A stretch of 64,000 nt of DNA from Komagataeibacter melaceti (lineage in GTDB: Bacteria > Pseudomonadota > Alphaproteobacteria > Acetobacterales > Acetobacteraceae): contig NZ_QUWV01000011.1 in assembly GCF_003403295.1 (NCBI RefSeq), forward strand, positions 1 to 64,000, given 5' to 3'. The notes beneath the pieces were generated by a model that did not search any database, was not told the origin of the DNA, and was given only the letters and a program-made list of their open reading frames with translations. Positions 44,092-52,728 of the stretch are shown here, one piece after another. Both the position numbers and the translations under genes were made by a program. Positions within the stretch are counted from its first letter, which is position 1; each line of letters opens with the position of its first letter.

Positions 44092-46017
44092 TCATGCCCT
44101 CATTACCCCCGGCTCATTCCCCGCCCTGGATGACCAGGCACCGGCCTTGATATCCGCCATCCACTGCGGATCGGGCGGATGGCTCTCCGTGGCATGGGTA
44201 ATCAGCGCGCCTTCGTACGCTACCAGATCGGGATCAGGGAGCAGGAACTGTCCGACCAGAGCATTGAGTTTATGACTTTCCCCCACGATGCTTCTGGATG
44301 TGGCGCTGAACTGTTCGGCTGCGGCGGCATTCTGCTGGGTTGCCCCGTCCAGGGAGGCGATGGCGGTATTGATCTCATCCAGACTTATGGACTGCTCATG
44401 CGATGCGAGGGCGATCGCATCAAGGTTCTCGCCCATATCGGAAATGAATTTCACAATGACACGCAACGCATCGCTACTGTCACGCACCCGGCTTGCCCCT
44501 TCCTGAATGTCGGATGCAGTGCCAAGAACCAGCGTGCGGATATCCCGGGCGGCCTGCGTGCTTTTTTCGGCAAGGGAGCGTACTTCACCCGCCACCACCG
44601 CAAAACCTCGCCCGACTTCGCCCGCGCGGGCAGCTTCCACGCTGGCGTTCAGGGCCAGTATTGTAGTGTGAAAGGCGATACTATCAATCATTTCAAGGAT
44701 CGAGACGATACGCCCCGCCCCTTCCTCGATCCGCTGCATGGCGTTGGCGGTCTCATCGGTAATCCGGGCGGAATCCGATGCGGTTTTGCGTGCCGTAATA
44801 CCAATCTGGCGCGCCGCATCCGAACGCTGCGCCGATAGCGCGACACTTTTGGCAATGCCCGCCACAGCCGCCGCCGTCTGTTCCAGCGAAGCTGATTCCT
44901 GTGCCGTGCGCCGGGCAAGGTGTTCGGCACCTGTCGCCATTTCCTGAATACCCTCATCCACTGTATGGACAGAGGCGGACATGGCGGAAAATGTACCGGC
45001 CAGTTGCATAAGCGCCTCATTAAAATCACGGCGCAGCGGCTCGAATTCCGGGGAAAACGGGGTTTCAATCTGGAATGAAAGATCACCCCCAACCATACGC
45101 CTGAGCGCATCGGCCATGCCGCCCGTCGCCTGTTTCAGGTGGGCACGGGCATCCGCCTTTGCCCTGTCCTGAATGGCGCGCTGGCTGATTTCGGCCTGTT
45201 CACGCTGGTGGTCGGCTTCCTTCTGCAGGGTTTCGGCGCGGATCGTGGCCGTGCGGAATACTTCCAGCGAGCGCGAAATATCACCAATCTCGTCCCCCCT
45301 GCTGCCATAGGGAAAGGCAAGCGTGGTATCACCGCCCGCAAGCTGCTTTATGGCGGCATTAATTCTTTTGAGTGGACGCAGAATATTACAGTACACGACC
45401 AGTACGGACGCCACCAGAACCACGAACAGCACCAGATAGGCCCCGTAAACGCGCTGGAGTGTAATGCCGTAGGTTTTCTCCGCCGCCCGGGCGTAAGACC
45501 CGGCGCGCACCGTGTTGATGGTGGTCAGGGATGACAGCGTGGCGGACATGGCCTGCTGCTGCTCCAGAAGTCGCGCACTGGCGGCTGTTCCCACCGTGCT
45601 ACTGGTGGGCTGGGCCGGGTTTGCAAATATTTCGGCATGGCTGGCGCGGTATTTCTGCCATTCCGAACGCAGATTATGGAAAAGCGCTTCTTCCTGATGG
45701 GAACCGACCAGCGGCGCATAGCTTTCGATAGCACTGGTCTCGCTCTGCGCGATCGGTTCGATCATTGCTTCCAGCGCGGTGACGGCTTCGGGCGTTGTGG
45801 CAGCAAACTGATCACTTTCGGTGGAGCGGAATGCCCGAAGCTGCTCCCCTATCGTGCTAATGGCCTGGATGCTGGCCAGCGATTTATGGCTGATCTGGTC
45901 TATGTGGTTATTAACGCTGGCAAGACCCCGGATTGAACAGACCCCAGCCGTAATGCAGGCGGCCACAATACAGATCTGCACAAGCCCCATGGAAAATTTA
46001 ATACTAAATGATCTCAA
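44092..46017 (-). CDS. Methyl-accepting chemotaxis protein
   Basis: An inner-membrane chemoreceptor of 641 aa. TM1 is near residues 9-30 (MGLVQICIVAACITAGV). The periplasmic part of about 155 residues looks like a four-helix-bundle sensor. TM2 is near 190-210 (VYGAYLVLFVVLVASVLVVY), followed by a HAMP domain (LKRINAAIKQLAGGD). The cytoplasmic coiled coil carries a second HAMP-like segment (MADALRRMVGGDLSF) and the signalling tip EVGRGFAVVAGEVRSLAEKST. No che genes are in the window. The ligand is unknown. Paired palindromes occur upstream. Confidence 0.92.
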   Translation of the reverse strand: MRSFSIKFSMGLVQICIVAACITAGVCSIRGLASVNNHIDQISHKSLASIQAISTIGEQLRAFRSTESDQFAATTPEAVTALEAMIEPIAQSETSAIESYAPLVGSHQEEALFHNLRSEWQKYRASHAEIFANPAQPTSSTVGTAASARLLEQQQAMSATLSSLTTINTVRAGSYARAAEKTYGITLQRVYGAYLVLFVVLVASVLVVYCNILRPLKRINAAIKQLAGGDTTLAFPYGSRGDEIGDISRSLEVFRTATIRAETLQKEADHQREQAEISQRAIQDRAKADARAHLKQATGGMADALRRMVGGDLSFQIETPFSPEFEPLRRDFNEALMQLAGTFSAMSASVHTVDEGIQEMATGAEHLARRTAQESASLEQTAAAVAGIAKSVALSAQRSDAARQIGITARKTASDSARITDETANAMQRIEEGAGRIVSILEMIDSIAFHTTILALNASVEAARAGEVGRGFAVVAGEVRSLAEKSTQAARDIRTLVLGTASDIQEGASRVRDSSDALRVIVKFISDMGENLDAIALASHEQSISLDEINTAIASLDGATQQNAAAAEQFSATSRSIVGESHKLNALVGQFLLPDPDLVAYEGALITHATESHPPDPQWMADIKAGAWSSRAGNEPGVMRA

Positions 46018-46365
46018 ACATCACCTTTTATACTATGTAGTATTATATTTCCAAAAGACACAGTCATGTAATTCTGATTCATGGGCAGAATTTACCGAGC
46101 ATAATACGTAGTATTGTGCAGTTTGGCCTAGCGGAAAGATGTTAAAGTTTTATGTCACCTGCCATGTCGGGGACGCACCGTCTATCCGCCTATCAGGCCA
46201 ATACAGATCACGCCTGTTCCGCCCCATCACAGGACGCCCGATGGGAGCAAGGCAACACACGGTTATTCATGGGAACACCCGTGCGATGAGATCGTTAAGT
46301 CAGGATCAGGCTGCCGTGGGCAATGCCTGCCCTGCGCAGCCTCTTGCAGCAGACGGAGAACAGTC
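46018..46365. promoter_or_regulatory. Divergent control region with paired palindromes
   Basis: Between the chemoreceptor (reverse) and the DJ-1 gene (forward) lie two related 17-bp elements, ATACTATGTAGTATTAT (46030-46046) and ATAATACGTAGTATTGT (46101-46117). They agree at 14 of 17 positions and start 71 bp apart. Each contains a small palindrome (ATACTA-TG-TAGTAT; AATAC-GTA-GTATT). The first begins 13 bp upstream of the chemoreceptor start. They look like operators. Confidence 0.45.
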
Positions 46366-47010
46366 ATGGCAGACCATGAACGCAGCACGGTCCGTAATGA
46401 TGGGCGACAGAATGCACCCTCCACACCCGGCGCCCGCCCCATGGGGGATAAAGACATCCTTGCGGGACGCACCATCGCCATACTCGCCACTGATGGCGTT
46501 GAGGAAGTGGAGCTGACCGAACCCGTCGCCGCCCTGCAAAAGGCGGGGGCACGTACGGTCCTCGTCTCGCCACATAACGGCGAGATCCAGGCCATGCAGG
46601 CAGATGTAAACCCGACCCGCTGCTATCATGTCGATACACCTGTCGGGCAGGCGGATGCCGCGAAGTTTGATGGTCTTGTCCTGCCCGGTGGCACCACCAG
46701 TCCCGACCATCTGCGCATGGATGCCGAGGCCGTGCGCTTCGTGCGGGAATTCGTTCAGGCCCACAAGCCGATTGCCGCTATCTGCCACGGCCCGTGGACC
46801 CTGATAGATGCCGATGGCGTACGCGGGCACACCATGACATCGTGGCCATCGCTCCGTGCCGACCTGACCAATGCGGGCGCACATTGGGTGGATCAGGATG
46901 TGGTAACTGATGGCACCCTGGTCACATCCCGCAATCCGCATGATCTCAAGGCGTTCTGTCCCGCGATTGTTGCCCTGTTTGCCGCAGCACCCCATCACGC
47001 AGGGCAATGA
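46366..47010 (+). CDS. DJ-1/PfpI-family protein
   Basis: A class I glutamine-amidotransferase-like fold of 214 aa, of the general stress/deglycase-protease type (PfpI, YhbO, YajL). After a polar N-terminal extension of about 30 residues, the fold starts GRTIAILATDGVEEVELTEP, with the conserved Glu in EEVEL. The nucleophile elbow is AAICHGPWTLI (Cys with adjacent His). VTSRNPHDLKAFCPAIV at the end is characteristic. It may detoxify carbonyls or repair glycated proteins. The next gene starts 10 bp later and is probably cotranscribed. Confidence 0.9.
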   Translation: MADHERSTVRNDGRQNAPSTPGARPMGDKDILAGRTIAILATDGVEEVELTEPVAALQKAGARTVLVSPHNGEIQAMQADVNPTRCYHVDTPVGQADAAKFDGLVLPGGTTSPDHLRMDAEAVRFVREFVQAHKPIAAICHGPWTLIDADGVRGHTMTSWPSLRADLTNAGAHWVDQDVVTDGTLVTSRNPHDLKAFCPAIVALFAAAPHHAGQ

Positions 47011-47019
47011 CACGGGACT

Positions 47020-47799
47020 GTGGACATGACGAAGAACCCGAATTTCCTTCGCTATTATAGCTCAATCATGCTGTGCACCGCAGTGGTAACATTGGGGGCC
47101 GGTTTCGTAGCCTGGTGGCGCGGGCGCAGGCTGGAACAGGGTGACAGCCCGACGACCAGTTCAGAACCTGCGGCACATGCAATACAGCCGGAACCATCCG
47201 GTTACGAACCGGATGAAAGCGACACGACCCGACGCGTCGCACGCAGGATGATCCAGTATTTTGTCATACCGCTGTGGCTGGCATCGGGCCTAACCGACTG
47301 GTGGTGCCACCGACGCACGGATATCGAACACACCACGGGCATGAAGGAAACCGGTATTCACCTGCTCATGCTGGGCGAAGCGGCTTTTCCTGTTATGGCG
47401 GGACTGTTTCTGGAAATTGACGCGCCGGTGCTCTCCCTGATGATCGCATCGTTTTTCGTGCATGAAGCAACGGCCATGTGGGATGTAAGCTACGCAGTTA
47501 CCCGCCGGGAGGTCCAGCCGGTGGAGCAGCATGTCCATAGCTTTTTAGAGATGGTCCCCCTGCTGGCGGTATCGCTGATTTCCGTATTGCACTGGCCGCA
47601 GTTGCAGGCCCTGCTGGGGCGTAAGGTAATCCCGTCCCGCCCGATCAGGTTTAAGCGCGTACCGCTGGGCCTGCCTTACGCATTCGGCGCGCTGGGCACC
47701 ATGGCCGTGTTCGAGGTTCTGCCCTATTTCGAGGAAGCCCTACGCGACTGGAAAGTCAATCCCGGCCGACTGGTCCCGCCAACCCCGCAAGAAACCTGA
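47020..47799 (+). CDS. Uncharacterised His- and acid-rich membrane protein
   Basis: A 259-aa inner-membrane protein with one N-terminal helix (about 12-30), a polar linker, then about four helices. Histidines and acidic residues cluster at helix edges: DWWCHRRTDIEH, ETGIHLLMLGE, FFVHEATAMWD and EQHVHSFLE. This arrangement is reminiscent of membrane metal sites, for example di-iron oxygenases, but no known family motif (such as the three His boxes of desaturases) is complete. It is 10 bp after the DJ-1/PfpI gene, suggesting a shared stress role. The function is unknown. Confidence 0.75.
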   Translation: MDMTKNPNFLRYYSSIMLCTAVVTLGAGFVAWWRGRRLEQGDSPTTSSEPAAHAIQPEPSGYEPDESDTTRRVARRMIQYFVIPLWLASGLTDWWCHRRTDIEHTTGMKETGIHLLMLGEAAFPVMAGLFLEIDAPVLSLMIASFFVHEATAMWDVSYAVTRREVQPVEQHVHSFLEMVPLLAVSLISVLHWPQLQALLGRKVIPSRPIRFKRVPLGLPYAFGALGTMAVFEVLPYFEEALRDWKVNPGRLVPPTPQET

Positions 47800-48336
47800 G
47801 CTGGTCCACTGCTGGAATGACAGACTGATACTGTGGCCGGGTTATTCTGTCCGGTCACAGCTTTGCAACAGCAAGGCATAAAAGCGGATATTCTGATTAA
47901 TCCCACACACACCCTTACACGACACATCGGATTTTCATTCAGTGTGGTGTTTCAGTTAATCATACCTGCGCAAATGATGAGTGGTTCAGTATATTTCAGA
48001 AATATGCCGTTATTTTTTCTTATTATTTTCTATTGCCAATACATTACTACCATTTGTATCGGACCATCAAGACAGTTCATCCACGATTTCCTGACTTAAT
48101 TTCACCCGTAGATCTTCAAATGTTATCGCCTGTTTCCTTTTACCTTCGGTCGAAGTCTCTCCAGTCGAAGGCATGCCGGAAGTTACCAATCCCGTCCGAT
48201 GGTCGCGCGGCATGCACACCCGCCTCACCGTCCGGCAATCATCAACAGACACATTTTGATATGTATTGCAAGTGATTCTCAGTTGCGTTAATGGTCCCCG
48301 TCCATTCGGCGGAAAACACCATTAACGAGGTCAGGT
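47800..48336. other. Intergenic region upstream of the iron-uptake operon
   Basis: About 540 bp, mostly AT-rich. It holds a small palindrome (ATATTT CAG AAATAT, 47991-48005) and the Fur-like box at 48266-48286. A 61-codon reverse frame (48067-48252) has a plausible end but no ribosome binding site and is not called. Confidence 0.4.
48266..48286. promoter_or_regulatory. Fur-like iron box
   Basis: This 21-bp palindromic site has the core TGATTCTCA flanked by TTGCAAG and GTTGC, very close to Fur boxes of the TGCAAATGATTCTCATTTGCA style. It lies 50 bp upstream of the TonB-dependent receptor start and should repress the operon when iron is sufficient. Confidence 0.75.
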
Positions 48337-50535
48337 ATGCAGCGCAGCAGGGGTTTTTATGTCTTTCCACTTTCACTTCTGGTAACGCAAAGTGCCCTTG
48401 CGGCGGATCTGGTCGAGAAATCAGGCCATCCCCCTCCCGCCCGGACATCGCACACGGATCAGGCAACGACCCAGCCCGACGCAAACGCCGTGCATGCTGA
48501 AAAGCTGGAAGTCCATGCCCGCAGGCCGGGCACCGTTGCATCCTCGGCAACGAAATCCGATACACCGCTGATCGAAACTGCCCAGTCGGTTACGGTTGTC
48601 ACCCGGAATGAAATGGATGTTCGCGGGGTTCTCAGCCTTAATCAGGCCGTGCGCTATACAGCAGGCATTACCCCTGACCTGCGTGGCGGGGAAGGCACGC
48701 GTTATGACCAGTTCGACCTGCGCGGCTTCAAGGTCCCGACCTTTCTTGATGGCCTGAAACTGCAGGACAGCCCGACGGGCTACGCCACGGCACAGACTGA
48801 CACATTCCGGCTGGAACGGGTCGAGATCCTGAAAGGTCCGGCATCCGCGCTGTATGGCCAGTCCAGCCCCGGTGGCCTTGTTGCCCTGTCCAGCAAGTTA
48901 CCGACTGACCAGAAATTCTATGGTGGCGTCAACACGACTGGCGGCATGTTCGACCTTTACCGCGTGGATGCCGATGTGGGCGGCTACGCGACGAAAGACG
49001 GCATGGTCCGCTATCGTCTGTATGGCACGGTCAACGGCCAGCATACCCAGTTGAGCCGGACGGGCAGCCGACGCTTTTCCATCAGTCCCTCCTTTACCTT
49101 TGGCGGGAATGGGCCAACCACGCTGACACTTCTGGGCAATTATCAGTATGACCCCGAAAACGGCACTTATGGTGGCGAGCCGCTGGTGGGGTCACTCAAG
49201 CGCGCATCTTACGGCTACCTGCCCCGGAATTTTTATGACGGCGACGTACCATTTGAAAAGTTCAACCGCCGTCAGGGCGGGATTACCTATATCTTCAACC
49301 ACCGCTTCAATGATAACTGGAGTTTCACCAGTCGCGGTCGGTATGATGACATCAGGACCATCTATCGCAGCGTGTATAACAACGGTTATTACACAAGTGA
49401 TGACATGCTCAGCCGGTCCGCTTTCGGCACGAACGAGCACACGCACAACCTGACTTTTGACAGCCAGTTCAGGGGCCATGTCCACACCGGCGCCCTGCAG
49501 CATACAATGATGTTCGGCTTTGACTACATGCAGCAGAGCGCATCGGAGCAGGGATTTTACGGTCAGGCACCTGATCTGGATGTGCTGCATCCAAACTATC
49601 ACATGACCATCCCGGCCATGAGCCCCTATGTAAATTACCGGACCAATTCGCACCAGATCGGCATGTACGCGCAGGACGAAATGCGCTGGAAAGGTCTGGT
49701 CGTGACCGGCAGCCTGCGTAATGACTGGTACCGTTCACAGCAGAACGAATATATCTACAATACATCCACGCATGAAAATCCACGCCAGATTACGTGGCGC
49801 GCATCGGCCCTGTATCATTTCAACTTTGGCCTTGCGCCCTATATCAGCTATTCGACCTCCTTCCAGCCGCAGTCGGGTGTTGTATCCAGCGATGGTGGCA
49901 AAACACAGCGCCAGGCTGATCCGTCGCTTGGCAAGCAGCTTGAAGGTGGCCTGAAATACCAGCTTCCGGGCACGTCGCTGCTGTTTACGGCTGCGGGCTT
50001 CCATATCGAACAGACCAACGTGCTCGTGGCCGTTGGCAATCTGGGCTACAGCACAGAAAGCGGGAAGGTCCATTCGGACGGCTTTGAATTTGAAGCCCAT
50101 GCCGAGCCATACAAGAACCTCATGATCACCGCCGCAGTAAGCGTGCAGAAAGTGCGTGATGATTCGACAGGCAAGCCCCTGATGCAGTCAGGCAAGGGAA
50201 ATGCTTCGCTGTTTGCGTTCTATACCCTGCCATCGGGGGCAGCAAAGGGGCTGGGCTTTGGCGGTGGCATGCGCTACTCCGCCAAGTCCTATGGCGGCGA
50301 GGCCAGTTATGGCAGCGTCTGGGTGCCGCAATATGCCGTATTTGATGCGTCGCTGCGCTATGACCTGTCCCATCTTTCGCCCGACCTGCGGGGATGGACG
50401 ATTGCTGCGAGCGCGCGCAACCTGTTTGACAAGAAATATGTCGCCAACTGCCTGAGCTACGCGTCCTACAATCAGGAATGGTGCTATTATGGCGAGCGGC
50501 GGAATGCGCAGGCGAGCATTGGCTTTACCTGGTAA
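48337..50535 (+). CDS. TonB-dependent siderophore receptor
   Basis: An outer-membrane ferric-siderophore receptor of 732 aa. Signal peptide residues 1-23 (LSLLVTQSALAA). The plug domain begins near residue 65 with TPLIETAQSVTVVTRNEMD and includes YDQFDLRGFKVPTFLDGLKL and VEILKGPASALYGQSSPGGLV. A 22-strand barrel follows and ends with an aromatic residue (ASIGFTW). The style matches ferrichrome/catecholate FhuA/FpvA-like receptors. The substrate cannot be told. A Fur-like box lies upstream, and three small membrane genes for iron release or uptake follow. Confidence 0.93.
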   Translation: MQRSRGFYVFPLSLLVTQSALAADLVEKSGHPPPARTSHTDQATTQPDANAVHAEKLEVHARRPGTVASSATKSDTPLIETAQSVTVVTRNEMDVRGVLSLNQAVRYTAGITPDLRGGEGTRYDQFDLRGFKVPTFLDGLKLQDSPTGYATAQTDTFRLERVEILKGPASALYGQSSPGGLVALSSKLPTDQKFYGGVNTTGGMFDLYRVDADVGGYATKDGMVRYRLYGTVNGQHTQLSRTGSRRFSISPSFTFGGNGPTTLTLLGNYQYDPENGTYGGEPLVGSLKRASYGYLPRNFYDGDVPFEKFNRRQGGITYIFNHRFNDNWSFTSRGRYDDIRTIYRSVYNNGYYTSDDMLSRSAFGTNEHTHNLTFDSQFRGHVHTGALQHTMMFGFDYMQQSASEQGFYGQAPDLDVLHPNYHMTIPAMSPYVNYRTNSHQIGMYAQDEMRWKGLVVTGSLRNDWYRSQQNEYIYNTSTHENPRQITWRASALYHFNFGLAPYISYSTSFQPQSGVVSSDGGKTQRQADPSLGKQLEGGLKYQLPGTSLLFTAAGFHIEQTNVLVAVGNLGYSTESGKVHSDGFEFEAHAEPYKNLMITAAVSVQKVRDDSTGKPLMQSGKGNASLFAFYTLPSGAAKGLGFGGGMRYSAKSYGGEASYGSVWVPQYAVFDASLRYDLSHLSPDLRGWTIAASARNLFDKKYVANCLSYASYNQEWCYYGERRNAQASIGFTW

Positions 50536-50821
50536 CATCCCTCCCGCCGGACAGGCCCGGCTGAATGTCGCTCTGCGCATGCTGGTGGCCCTGCCCGGGG
50601 GGTATGCCCTTGCTGCCCTTGGCGGGGTCGGCATCAGCCTGTGGCTTCCCCTGTCACGGGCGGACAGTGCCATGGCCGGAACACTTTCCGGCCTGCTGCT
50701 GTGGCCCATCGTGTTCATTGCGGCCTTTGGTGTCTCCAGTCTCCGGCGGCTTGTGCTGGGTGTTGCCGCCTGCATGGCGGCCTTTGCCCTTATGGCGTTT
50801 GCTGCCGGGTGGCGGCCGTGA
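50489..50821 (+). CDS. DUF3649-type small membrane protein of the iron operon
   Basis: A small inner-membrane protein of the DUF3649 iron-uptake group. It has up to 110 aa with three hydrophobic helices (MLVALPGGYALAALGGVGISLWL; AGTLSGLLLWPIVFIAAFGV; LVLGVAACMAAFALMAFAAG). The frame opens at ATG 50489, overlapping the receptor end by 47 bp. ATG 50579 (MLVALPGGYAL) is a possible shorter start. The stop overlaps the GTG of the PepSY gene (GTGA). The biochemical role is not established. Confidence 0.75.
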   Translation: MASGGMRRRALALPGNIPPAGQARLNVALRMLVALPGGYALAALGGVGISLWLPLSRADSAMAGTLSGLLLWPIVFIAAFGVSSLRRLVLGVAACMAAFALMAFAAGWRP

Positions 50822-52269
50822 AGGGGTCGTTTCGCGCTTCCATGGCGTGGCTGCATACCATGCTGGGACTCATCACCAGCTGGGTGCTGTTCGCTATTGC
50901 GCTGTCGGGTTCGCTGAGTGTTTTCCGTCAGGAAATTACCCGGTGGATGCACCCCGAACTGGCCGATCAGCCGGTTGATCCCCTGCAGGCCTGCAGCCGG
51001 GGCATTGACTGGCTGGGCCAGCATGCCGGTACGGCAGCGGCATGGTACGTGGCCTGTCCTACGCCACAGGCGCCATTTGCGACCGCCATATGGCCTGACG
51101 CACAGGGAAAATACATTCAACGCGTCCTTGATCCGCAAAGCGGTAGTCCGGACGGGATGCGCGAAACATTCGGGGGTGAGTTCTTTTACCGTTTTCACTT
51201 CGAGCTTCAGCTTCCCTATCCATGGGGCAGGCTGATTGCAGCCATCGCGGCTCTGGCGCTTGTGGTCGCCCTTGTGACGGGCATCATCATCCATCGGCGC
51301 ATTTTTGCGGATTTTTTCACGTTCCGGCCAAATAAGGGCCAGAGAAGCTGGCTTGATGCCCATAACCTGCTTGGGGTTGCGGCCTTTCCTTTCCATCTCA
51401 TGATTTCGTTGACGGGTGCGGTCACGCTGGCATCCCTGCTGCTGCCGTGGAGCACGCAGGCCGTCTATCAGCATGACAGGATGGCATCCTATACGGAACT
51501 GAACCCGGCCCTGTACTCCCGTCCCGCCAGCGGGCAGCCGGGACATCTTGTGCCCATTTCCCCCCTGTTTCAGGTGGCGAACGCGCATTTCAGGGGGGCA
51601 GGCATTGCACAGATCTATGTATTCAATCCATCTGATCGCGCTGCCCTTGTCACGTTCATTTCCGGCAACAACCAGACGGTCAGCACATCTGCGCACATCA
51701 TGACCTTCGATGGGGTAACGGGACAGGTACTGAACGAGCATACCGAAACGCGACCTGTCATCGGGCTTTATACATTCCTTTATGGCCTGCATGTCGCGCG
51801 CTTTGCGCCAGCGATCACACGCGCTCTCTATTTCCTGTCTGGTATGGCCCTCGCTGCCGTTATCGGTAGCGGAATGCATCTGTGGGCCATCAAGCGCCTG
51901 CGCCAGCGGCCTCACCTCGGGCACCTGATCGTCTGCCGCCTGAATGTTGGTATCGTGGCCGGAACTCCCCTGGCCTTTTCCGCCTATTTCCTTGGCAACC
52001 GGGCCTTTCCCCTCACACTGGCGGGCAGGGCCGGATATGAAGTGCAATCCGTTTTCATGGTATGGGCGCTGACGCTTGCCTTCGCCCTTTTCCGGCGCCC
52101 TGCGCGTGCATGGCCGGAACTTCTGGCTGCAAATGCACTGGCCTGTTTCACCATTGCCCTGCTCAGCATGCCGTGGGCAAATGCTGTAACATTCGGTACG
52201 GGTGCTGTTGCCTTGGGGCTGGCCGGGGCTTTCGGGTATGCAACATTGCGGTTGGAACGGCAGGCATGA
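50818..52269 (+). CDS. PepSY-associated membrane protein, putative siderophore-iron reductase
   Basis: A 483-aa inner-membrane protein. The start is set at GTG 50818 because it overlaps the DUF3649 stop and because homology begins at FRASMAWLHTMLGLITSWVLFAIALSGS, the PepSY-TM signature. Other family features are WLDAHNLLGVAAFPFHLMISLTGA and FLYGLHVARFAPAITRALYFLSGMAL, with His residues that could bind haem as in ferric-reductase-like members. Four extra C-terminal helices follow. It sits between DUF3649 and DUF3325 genes, an arrangement known in siderophore loci of other proteobacteria. It probably reduces or handles iron after uptake. Confidence 0.85.
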   Translation: MKGSFRASMAWLHTMLGLITSWVLFAIALSGSLSVFRQEITRWMHPELADQPVDPLQACSRGIDWLGQHAGTAAAWYVACPTPQAPFATAIWPDAQGKYIQRVLDPQSGSPDGMRETFGGEFFYRFHFELQLPYPWGRLIAAIAALALVVALVTGIIIHRRIFADFFTFRPNKGQRSWLDAHNLLGVAAFPFHLMISLTGAVTLASLLLPWSTQAVYQHDRMASYTELNPALYSRPASGQPGHLVPISPLFQVANAHFRGAGIAQIYVFNPSDRAALVTFISGNNQTVSTSAHIMTFDGVTGQVLNEHTETRPVIGLYTFLYGLHVARFAPAITRALYFLSGMALAAVIGSGMHLWAIKRLRQRPHLGHLIVCRLNVGIVAGTPLAFSAYFLGNRAFPLTLAGRAGYEVQSVFMVWALTLAFALFRRPARAWPELLAANALACFTIALLSMPWANAVTFGTGAVALGLAGAFGYATLRLERQA

Positions 52270-52550
52270 TGGGTGCGGCTATTGTATGTGGCCAATGTGC
52301 CATGCTGATATTGGCGATGGGAACTGTTCGGGGCAGTGGCATCTTTTTGAGCAAGACAGCCGCACCCCGCGTATGTCTCTGCCTTCGGATGGCAGGAATC
52401 GTACTGCTTGGCCTGAGCTTTTTTCTTCAGATGCAGGCAGTGAAAACACCGGTTATCGCGACCATCAACTGGATTGGGGTGGTCAGTGCCGAAATTGTCC
52501 TGACAGCCTTAACCTGCACAGCAATAGATAATATTAGGAAAATAAAATAA
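52266..52550 (+). CDS. DUF3325-type small membrane protein
   Basis: A 94-aa protein with three hydrophobic helices. The start ATGATG at 52266 overlaps the PepSY gene stop. It ends with a basic tail (NIRKIK). Sequence style (AAPRVCLCLRMAGIVLLGLSFFLQM; ATINWIGVVSAEIVLTALTC) and position identify it as DUF3325, the usual companion of PepSY and DUF3649 proteins in iron operons. Its function is unknown. It is the last gene of the operon. A double-hairpin element follows. Confidence 0.8.
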   Translation: MMGAAIVCGQCAMLILAMGTVRGSGIFLSKTAAPRVCLCLRMAGIVLLGLSFFLQMQAVKTPVIATINWIGVVSAEIVLTALTCTAIDNIRKIK

Positions 52551-52603
52551 TTACTGAATTAATTAAATCACCCTCAATGTTAAATTAATATTTTATAAAA
52601 AAT

Positions 52604-52684
52604 AAAAGTTTTGGGACGCTACCTTTTTTTTAAAAAGGCAGCGTCTCTTGAAGCTTTTTGTAAAAAGCTTCACCAAAAACTTTC
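52604..52684. repeat. Double-hairpin palindromic element (REP-like)
   Basis: About 80 bp with nested inverted repeats: GACGCTACCTTTTT pairs with AAAAAGGCAGCGTC (52614-52645), then GAAGCTTTTT pairs with AAAAAGCTTC (about 52650-52671), and the outer ends AAGTTTTGG and CCAAAAACTT are themselves inverted. It lies between the convergent iron operon and TDT transporter and can terminate both. The composite palindromic layout looks like a dispersed repetitive extragenic element, but copies elsewhere cannot be checked here. Confidence 0.65.
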
Positions 52685-52728
52685 TTATTATTATAGTATG
52701 TTCCGTGAATTGGATTTTCAAACAGTCT

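Noticed and set aside
50188-52047. 619-codon reverse frame opposite the PepSY gene
   Set aside because: Antisense to overlapping, motif-bearing genes of the iron operon.
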